Part shown: positions 57,280-64,000 of the stretch, piece by piece
How positions within the stretch are numbered: the first letter of the stretch is position 1
How the letters are laid out: each line of letters opens with the position of its first letter
NCBI GenBank assembly: GCA_003550325.1
Contig: QKWP01000808.1
Coordinates: forward strand, 132,622 to 196,621
DNA from: Gigaspora rosea
Taxonomy: Eukaryota; Glomeromycota; Glomeromycetes; Diversisporales; Gigasporaceae
DNA: 64,000 bases
Direction of reading: 5' to 3'
Translations under genes and position numbers: made by a program
The notes under the pieces: model-generated
What the model saw: only the letters and a program-made list of their open reading frames with translations
Databases searched by the model: none
Told to the model about the DNA's origin: nothing

Positions 57280-58225
57280 TAGTGACTGGACTCGTTAACT
57301 CGTGACTCGAGTAATTCGAATTCGAATCATGAAATTTTTAACTCACGAGTACCGGTGCTCACAAATTAATTATTAACTAATACTTTGCATTAATAAATTT
57401 TGTAAGCTGCATAAATAATGTCGTAATTTTAACGTAATTTTACGTAATTTATTGCAATCGCAAATTTTAATAAAAATAAAAAAAATTTAAAGACTTAAAA
57501 ACAATTTCATAATACAAACGTAGCGCAAAACAAAAGCACTAATGAACAGGAGGAATCCTGTAATAAAGCAAATAGTCAAAACACAACTACCAAAAGTAGA
57601 TCTTCTTCTGAGAATATTTTCAAAAGGAGGGTATAATTTCCACTTGTGAAATTATAATGGGTGATGGGAAGAATGTGGTAAACTCATAATGATGGTTCAA
57701 CGACTTCAAATTTAATTAACCATCTTGCCGTAAACACAGGAGGGAAGATGAACAGATCCTTTTCAGTGGTGGAATCTTAAAGACCGGTTTCCTATATTGC
57801 CTATGTGTATCAGCAACCTCAATCTCATCTGAACACCTGTTTTCAGATGGTGGGAACAACATTACAGCAAAAAGCACAAAACTTGATTCAGAATTTGTGG
57901 GTGAGATGTTATTTTTATAAAGAGTAATATGAATTTGCTGGATATAATATTTCCAGCTAATGAACAATTAATATACATTCGTAACTTGTAATTGGATATT
58001 TGCTTTATAACACATAAATTTAATTATACTCGCTTTATAACATACTAAATTAAATTATATTTGCTTCATGTAACTCGCTGTTTAAAGTAATTCGGAATTT
58101 ATAAAATTTATCGATGAATTAATTATCGTGACTCGAATTACTCGAATAAAACTCGATTAAGTAATTAAAACGAATGGTTCTGAGTTTGATTCGCGAGTCA
58201 CGAGTTTATACGAGTCCAGTCATTA
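57280..58225. mobile_element. deleted hAT element with perfect TSD
   Basis: ATGCCGTG flanks both sides (57272-57279 and 58226-58233). The ends are TAGTGACTGGACTCG and, complemented, TAATGACTGGACTCG. ACTCGTGACTCG-type motifs repeat near both ends. It holds a transposase fragment at 57755-57920, so it is an internally deleted relative of an autonomous element. Confidence 0.92.
57755..57920 (+). pseudogene. hAT transposase C-terminal fragment
   Basis: DPFQWWNLKDRFPILPM, then, after a frame change near 57810, SATSISSEHLFSDGGNNITA and KLDSEFVGEMLFL before TAA at 57918-57920. This is the hAT dimerisation domain (WW..L..RFP...ATS..SE..FS..GN). It is clearly diverged from the transposase at 18563-20569 and so belongs to another family. 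Confidence 0.85.
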
Positions 58226-58233
58226 ATGCCGTG

Positions 58234-58603
58234 CAGGACCAGTACGATCAGATAAAATAAACAAAATTCGAATAGTTATTTATAAAATATCTTAATACTT
58301 ACTAAATTACTTGTAAATAAGATAAAACTAAGAAATAAATTTATAATACTGTATAATGATATCAGATATAGTAAATGCTACAAATTCGATTAATTTATCT
58401 TTTTAAGTCATCTAGCGAGTAAATTTTTAAATCTTCGTTTGGCAGTTTGTTACAAAATAAGTCATTTGCTAAACACAATAAATCACTATATCATTATATA
58501 ACTCGATTATTTTGTGCTACACGGCCAATTACTTACGCATCCGTCATATTAAAATTTACTACTGTATTTTTAAATTATTTTTTCGTTATTGGCATTTTAT
58601 ACA
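58234..58603. other. AT-rich intergenic DNA
   Basis: I see no gene or repeat in this stretch. A 62-codon frame at 58447 has no recognisable features. Confidence 0.45.
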
Positions 58604-58768
58604 AGGGAAGTGTCAGATATCAGCTGATATCGTAGGGTAGGGGGAGGTAGACAAAATCTCAGGTCTAAATATAAACATATAACCAATAAGAATAACTAAA
58701 TTTCTCAGGAGGGGGGAGGGGGTGGGCTCTATAGTAAACTGATCTCAGCTAATATCTGACACGTCCCT
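58604..58768. mobile_element. 165-bp MITE with AGGGAAGTGTCAGATAT ends
   Basis: AGGGAAGTGTCAGATATCAG at the left and, complemented, AGGGACGTGTCAGATATTAG at the right are inverted. The middle has two poly-G/A runs (GGTAGGGGGAGG and GGAGGGGGGAGGGGG) that could form G-quadruplexes. No clear target duplication. Confidence 0.75.
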
Positions 58769-58773
58769 AATGT

Positions 58774-58975
58774 AGTGTTCGGATCTGCTAGATTTTTTAT
58801 CCGGATTATCCGGATAATATAACGGATAATGATTTTGTTTAACGGATAATGATTTTGTTCAACAGATAATTTATCCGAATAATTACAGATAATTATCTAT
58901 AGATAATGTGGTGAAACGGCGAAATGGTGAAATTGATCAAATGTTAAAACATTCATTTATTAATAGTTATTATCT
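58774..58975 (+). mobile_element. GGATAATTATCTG element, partial copy 2
   Basis: It begins TAGTGTTCGGATCTGCTAGA and continues with GGATTATCCGGATAATA, AACGGATAATGATTTTGTT (twice) and CAAATGTTAAAACATT, the reverse of 51355-51557. The right terminus is not found. Confidence 0.6.
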
Positions 58976-59188
58976 GATATATGCATTTTTAATTCATCAA
59001 TAAATGTACGTCCATCCATTTCAATTACTATAACCATTCCATTCATATGGTTCATGCCAGGTGATTTTCGATAATAATTGAACACTTTCTTTTTAAATTG
59101 ACTCCATTTTGAATCTCATACAGTATATATATATTTATCCCATGGGTACTATGTAACAACCCATGCTTTTTTTCCTAGATTATTTTCA

Positions 59189-59235
59189 CCGGTCTATATG
59201 AAAATCATGTGTTACATGATTTTCATATAGACCGG
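59189..59235. repeat. perfect 21-bp-stem hairpin
   Basis: CCGGTCTATATGAAAATCAT and its exact complement flank a 5-base loop (TGTTA). It could act in RNA, or be a tiny foldback insertion. Confidence 0.85.
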
Positions 59236-59384
59236 GATTAACATTAAGTTTTGATCTTTTAACAGTTAAAATTTTTGTTTACAGTAAATCCTAATTAAAA
59301 GTTAAAGATCGTGAGCTAAATTCACGATTATGTAATCAACAAGACTTAGTATTTCTTTACGGGTCTTAAAATAGTCATATTTAC

Positions 59385-59640
59385 TAGGGCGTAGGTTTTA
59401 AAATTGGCATAGACAGGGCGAAAGACTATTAGATCTGGTGGGTTTTAAAATTGTCATAGAAAGACAAATGACTATAATAGATTCGAAGAGTTTTAAAATT
59501 GTCATAGACAGACGAAAGACTTTATTTAGGTTCGAAGGGTTTAAAATTGTTGTAAGCAGGTGAAGGACTTTACTAGATATTAAAGGTTTTAAAATTGTTA
59601 TAGGCAGATGAAGAATTTTAATGTACTTTATTAATTTTTC
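59385..59640. repeat. ~60-bp tandem repeat (TTTTAAAATTGTCATAGACA)
   Basis: About five units contain GGTTTTAAAATTGTCATAGA, CAGACGAAAGACT and TTAGATTCGAAG. The minus strand reads as a leucine/isoleucine-rich repeat frame, which is a by-product of the unit. Confidence 0.8.
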
Positions 59641-60102
59641 ATTCAATAAAAAAAAGTTTTATTTAAATATTTAAAATATTATTTATTTTTTTTATTTTTA
59701 TATATTATTATCACGTTTTTTAATGTTCTAAAAGGTTAAAGCGAGTAACGTTTAAAAATATCATCATTCAAGAGTAGTCTTGAATGTGCCGAAGGTTCCA
59801 AAGATAATAGGAGAGCTTGAGTTTGAAGAATTAAATTCTTAAATTCGTTTTTCATACTTGATAGCTTATGAAACTGGTTGAGGCACAGCCATTTAATACA
59901 CTTGTTATTGTAGTATTTACACGAGAGATTCTCTGCAATTTGAAAATTTCTTCAGTTATTGTGATGTTACTGTTTTTTGCATTCGATTTTATTTTTTTTA
60001 AAAAATAAATATAATAGGTCAATTATTGAAATAAAGTTTAAATTACTACAGTAGCTGTGCTGTGTTGCACGCGCTGTTACGTCATACCCATGGGATAAAC
60101 TA

Positions 60103-60579
60103 GTTATTTAATGAATATCGGTGAACATGGGCTTTACTTATTTGTGACGGTAATACAAACTCCTAAAAAGGCAACTACCAATCAGTGAGTTCGAATTTTG
60201 ATCGTTTCGGATCAGCCCGACATGAATTCCGAACACGTGCAGAAGAAGAAAAAAGCGCAAATACGCCAAAACTAGGTTTTAAATCGACCTTTGTGCACTA
60301 ATTAAAAATGTCAAGGACGAAATTTTACATATAATGGGCAACTATCTATAGCTATACCTCCTAAAGCCAACCTTCTAACCCTAACTTTGCGTTTTTACAC
60401 ACTTTGTTTTATTTACAAAATTAAATTTCCTTTTTTGGGTTGTATTACCGGCACAAATAAGTAAATCTGGTGAACATGGTGCATTCCACAGAATAATAGT
60501 AAACCACGTGGCCGAAGGCCACGTGACTTTACTATTAATCTGTGGAATACACTATATTTACTGATATCCATTAAATAAC
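60103..60579. mobile_element. 477-bp inverted-repeat element with internal hairpin
   Basis: GTTATTTAATGAATATCGGT at the left pairs with the right end (complement GTTATTTAATGGATATCAGT). A second pair, TTACTTATTTGTG.CGGTAATAC, is nested inside at 60133 and 60443. The hairpin at 60483-60548 has arms ATTCCACAGA..TAGTAAA and CACGTGGCC around loop GAA. Confidence 0.75.
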
Positions 60580-60639
60580 AAGTATTTATTTATTAATTGT
60601 TGGCTCAATAAATTATATGTTTGCATGTTTGTGAAATAA

Positions 60640-60800
60640 ATAAAATAATTGGCCAGAGCATAGCGACGGTCCATAAGTATCTATGCAAAGTGATACAAAA
60701 ATTGCCTTCCTAATGTGCTTCAATTGTAAAAATCTTAACAAAATTTACTTTTTATGTAAATCTTATCAAAATGGAATTTGGAAATTTTTTGTCTGTCCGC
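60640..60800. repeat. dispersed repeat (GGAGCATAGCGA family), copy 2
   Basis: GCCAGAGCATAGCGACGG, CCTTCCTAATGTGCTTCAAT and GGAATTTGGAAATTTTTTGT match 49902-50060. The match ends at GTCTGTCCGCA, where TAGTGATGCCACTG begins, which looks like the end of another hAT element. Confidence 0.75.
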
Positions 60801-60988
60801 ACTAGTGATGCCACTGAAATTGATTTTTGAAAAAGGCCTATTTTGTCTTCATTAGAGAAAATTAAAATTTTTTATAAGGAAGAGCAAATAAAATATGTTC
60901 CTTATAATTTTGTCTATTTAAAAAAAGTATCAAATAATTTTGTCTTTCAAGTAAAGTAGGTCAAAAACAATTTCGTCTTCAAATTTTA

Positions 60989-61012
60989 ATTTCGGGTTTT
61001 CAAACCCGAAAT
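60989..61012. repeat. 24-bp perfect hairpin ATTTCGGGTTT
   Basis: ATTTCGGGTTT, TC, AAACCCGAAAT. An isolated short palindrome within possible hAT-derived DNA. Confidence 0.7.
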
Positions 61013-61159
61013 GCTTTCATCCTCATGTATAATGTTGCCAATAGGTGATAGAATATTATTTGGTGGAAAGCTATTTTGGTATGGCACTTAGGCTGGTTTA
61101 ACACAGCCTCTAGTTTCTGAATAATCTTAAGCTAGTGCGGTAGGTTCATCAGGAAATTT

Positions 61160-61425
61160 TATGTATAGATATTAATCGATATATAACAGTTAATCGTTTT
61201 ATATCGATTAAAAAATAACGATATATATCGATTAACCGGTTAAAAATCAATATATATCTAAATCGATATATATCATTTTCTATATTAAATCGTTATATAT
61301 CTACAAATCGATTATAATCGGAATTATTTAAAACAATATATAACGATTAACAGATCTTTAACGATTACACAGGTAATTACTTGAAATGATATATAACGAT
61401 TAACAGATCTTTAACGATTACACAG
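61160..61425. repeat. AACGATATATATCGATTAA palindromic array running into a gap
   Basis: Variants of ATATATCGATT and AATCGATATATA alternate. The last part, TATATAACGATTAACAGATC with TTTAACGATTACACAG, occurs twice (61336 and 61389), the second copy ending exactly at the gap. Confidence 0.8.
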
Positions 61426-61789
61426 NNNNNNNNNNNNNNNNNNNNNNNNNNNNNNNNNNNNNNNNNNNNNNNNNNNNNNNNNNNNNNNNNNNNNNNNNNN
61501 NNNNNNNNNNNNNNNNNNNNNNNNNNNNNNNNNNNNNNNNNNNNNNNNNNNNNNNNNNNNNNNNNNNNNNNNNNNNNNNNNNNNNNNNNNNNNNNNNNNN
61601 NNNNNNNNNNNNNNNNNNNNNNNNNNNNNNNNNNNNNNNNNNNNNNNNNNNNNNNNNNNNNNNNNNNNNNNNNNNNNNNNNNNNNNNNNNNNNNNNNNNN
61701 NNNNNNNNNNNNNNNNNNNNNNNNNNNNNNNNNNNNNNNNNNNNNNNNNNNNNNNNNNNNNNNNNNNNNNNNNNNNNNNNNNNNNNNNN
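61426..61789. other. assembly gap (364 N)
   Basis: Unknown bases. The left flank is the second copy of a 50-base duplicated phrase. Confidence 0.99.
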
Positions 61790-63060
61790 GCATTGGACTA
61801 ATTTTTCGAAATAGTTCGAAATAGTTTGATGAAGTTCAAATTCTGTACTACAAGATCAGATTAGATTTTTTGTTTATAATTAGATCTTCTATTTTGTTTT
61901 TTTTCACTTTTTTGTTTTTCATTTATTGTTTTCGGTTGTTTTTTTTTTCGTTAATTTTTTTATTTTATCTTTATTTTGGCACTTTACAAAAAAAACAACC
62001 AACTTTTCGAAACCTTGCGCATGCCAAATATGACTTCCAACACTTTTAAGAATGCACCTCCAGCAATTCTAAATTTTAAAAAACACTTCTTTAGAGAAAT
62101 GGAGCAAGTTTTCGCAAGCGTTCACAAGTTTTTGCAAGTTTTTGCAAGTTCTTGCAAGGTTTCACTTCATTTATTTTTTCGTTTCATAGTTTTTGTTTTT
62201 GTTTTTTTGGTTTATTTAAATTTTTTTTATTAATTTATTTTATTTCGGCACTTTGCGAGAAAAACAAACAACTTTCAAAACATTGTGTATACCAATTACA
62301 ACTTTCGACCCTTTCAAGAACACACTCCTAGCAATTTCTAAATCTTCAAGAATGCTTCTTTAGAGAAATGGTTGCAAGTTTTTGCAAGTTTTTGCAAGTT
62401 CTTGCAAGGTTTCGTTTCATTTATTTTTTCATTTCGTGCTTTTTGTTTTTGTTTTTTTGGGTTATTTTAAAATTTTTTTATTAATTTATTTTATTTCGAT
62501 ACTTTGTGAGAAAAACAACTTTTCAAAGCCTTGCGCATGCCAACTACGACTTCTGACACTTTCAAGAACACACCCCTAGCAATTTTTAAATTTTCAAGAA
62601 CGCTTCTTTAGAGAAATGTGCGCAAGTTTTCACAAGTTTTTGCTAGTTTTTGTAAGTTCTTGCAAGGTTTCGCTTTATTTTTTTTTGTTTCGTGTTTTTT
62701 GTTTTTGTTTTTTTTTGGTTTATTTTTAAATTTTTTATTAATTTATTTTATTTCGGCGCTTTGTGAGAAAAACAACAACTTTTCGAATCCTTGCGCATGC
62801 CAACTACAACTTCTGACACTTTCAAAAACGATAGAAAACAAAGAAGCGAAGATAATAGCTAACTGTGGAGTGAGCGAAAATAAGTGTATAGGGCTAGTTT
62901 TTTGTATATTGTAATAGAATTAGATGCGATGAAGTGCGAAAATAGTNCGAAAATAAGTGTATAGGGCTAGTTTTTTGTATATTGTAATAGAATTAGATGC
63001 GATGAAGTGCGAAAATAGTTTAAAATATTTGTAATAATGTAAAAATAATATGTAATATAT
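61790..63060. repeat. long tandem-repeat element, copy B
   Basis: Three units of about 280 bases repeat: each has GGCACTTT or a variant, CTTGCGCATGCCAA, ACTTCTGACACTTTCAAGAA, CTTTAGAGAAATG, a TTTTGCAAGTTTTTGCAAGT run and a T-rich tail. The layout matches 34410-35530. At 62875-63019 a 72-base phrase is present twice, joined by a single N (62947), most likely an assembly artefact. Confidence 0.8.
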
Positions 63061-63128
63061 AATAAAGTATGTAATATTAATTAAAAATATATATTTAATA
63101 AATGTAAAATATAATATATAATAAGAAG

Positions 63129-64000
63129 GGTCAGAGTTATCATGAAGTTCAGCTTGTCAGAAGGTTTTCAAGCGGAGGATGGAATCAACCAAGGGGAGGT
63201 AATTTCACCCCTTGTATGGAGAATAATTTACGATCTGTTGTTGTGCAGAATACAAGCTCTAAGGAAAGGGTATAGCATGGACATACGAAAACCTTCTGAG
63301 TTTTTAATGTCGTTTGAAAAAGAAAGGGTCTTAATATAAGCTGCCTAGCATTTGCAGATAATACAACATTCATAGCGAGTACACAAAGTGATCTGCAAGA
63401 TATACTAGACAAAGCAAATGAGTTCTATTGTATAAATGATATAGACATAAACCCAAAGAAATCGGAGATGGTTGTAGTAAATTCGAGGGTGACACCGAGC
63501 CAACAAACAGTAAAGTTAGAAAGAGAAAGAGCTGAGGCCAGAGCATTAGAAGCAGAGAAGGCAGCTCGCTTTCTTGGAGTTTGGATTACAGCGAAAGACA
63601 TTTATAAGCAGTGTGTAAACAAACTCAAGAGAGAAACATTCATATTTACAAGCCTGGTTAAAAATAAACAAATATCAATAGGCCAAATAAAATACCTAAA
63701 TAATAAGGTACTGCTACCATAGTTGGAGTATAGAGCGCTAATCTGTCTCCTAGATAAAAGAATATGTGACAAAGTTCATCAACCAGTTCTTAGATTAGCT
63801 AAGTGGAAAGCAGATATCGCGTCAATGGCTGCAAATAGTATAACAAACTATAAGGAACTTCTGGGTATCAAAAGTCTTTGGCAAAGACATACGGAACAAA
63901 TGCTGGCAGAATGGGTAATTAGAATCAATAATACAGGAGTACTTGGCCAGTCGACAATGTTGAGGCTTAAAAAGGCACAACGGGAAATATGTAGCCCCAA
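63129..64000 (+). pseudogene. second LINE reverse transcriptase fragment, 5'-truncated, runs off window
   Basis: Starts within the palm domain: GFQAEDGINQGEVISPLVWR is RT motif B. After a frameshift near 63330, CLAFADNTTFIAS is motif C with the second catalytic Asp changed to Asn (F-A-D-N). DINPKKSEMVV, ARFLGVWI and LLP-TAG-LEYRAL follow, the stop lying at 63719-63721. It continues as WKADIASMAANSI and LLGIKSLWQRHTEQMLAEW to the window end. It differs in sequence and in base use (A/G-rich) from the 26582-34273 LINE, so it is a separate family. Inactive. Confidence 0.85.

Larger units (their letters stand above)
59136..60102. mobile_element. ~965-bp element with TTTATCCCATGGGTA ends
   Basis: TTTATCCCATGGGTACTATG at the left pairs with the complement of the right end (TTTATCCCATGGGTATGACG). 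It contains the hairpin at 59189-59235 and the 60-bp repeat array at 59385-59640. Its right end abuts the 60103-60579 element directly. No coding frame is supported. Confidence 0.65.

Noticed and set aside
59398..59646. Leucine-rich repeat protein on the minus strand
   Set aside because: The frame is a by-product of the 60-bp tandem repeat; it has no LRR consensus.
61377..61793. Minus-strand frame of 138 codons
   Set aside because: Almost entirely Ns of the assembly gap.

Overview
The window looks like nuclear DNA of an AT-rich, intron-bearing fungus that is heavily loaded with transposable elements. The best guess is an arbuscular mycorrhizal fungus (Glomeromycotina, Rhizophagus/Gigaspora-like). 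This rests on short introns with GT-AG borders, a fungus-specific TRAPPII subunit (Trs65), a large F-box/leucine-rich protein and a small secreted trypsin-like protease, all set in a very AT-rich background full of hAT and mariner elements. The organism is inferred from gene content and composition; no search was run. Three runs of N (21387-22151, 36413-36579, 61426-61789) and two single Ns (42108, 62947) are assembly joins, and several are flanked by duplicated sequence.

Host genes cluster in the left 13 kb and at 56.2-57.2 kb. In order they are: a complex I NDUFA8-like gene on the minus strand (3595-4510) with an in-frame stop and other damage; a divergent F-box protein (4674-6410, +); a six-exon methylcrotonoyl-CoA carboxylase beta-like gene (6998-9243, -); a nine-exon TRS65-like gene (9992-12839, +) that shares an upstream region with it; and a secreted S1-family serine protease (56194-57171, +). 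The two spliced genes can be followed exon by exon with consistent splice phases, so they look intact.

The remainder is a layered transposon graveyard. A 4.1-kb hAT element (17203-21299) has perfect 8-bp target duplications and a broken transposase. At least eight further short elements show exact or nearly exact 8-bp target duplications, and one of them (57280-58225) still carries a scrap of hAT dimerisation domain. There are also mariner-like, Mutator-like and palindromic elements, some nested inside others. A roughly 7.7-kb LINE (26582-34273) has A- and C-rich sense strand, an APE-type endonuclease, a YMDD reverse transcriptase and an ORF1 made of about six degenerate repeats that I do not recognise. 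A second, different LINE fragment runs off the right edge (63129-64000).

The least explained objects are: the repeat-built ORF1 of the LINE; a 1.3-kb tRNA-headed, poly-A-tailed retroposon present in two orientations (40609-41910 and about 46030-46855); an unidentified protein pseudogene (42112-43237) bracketed by inverted GGTGAAACT minisatellites; a 190-bp satellite enclosed by transposon-like ends (46885-48133); and several long, nearly perfect hairpins (51721-51839, 54330-54481, 60483-60548).
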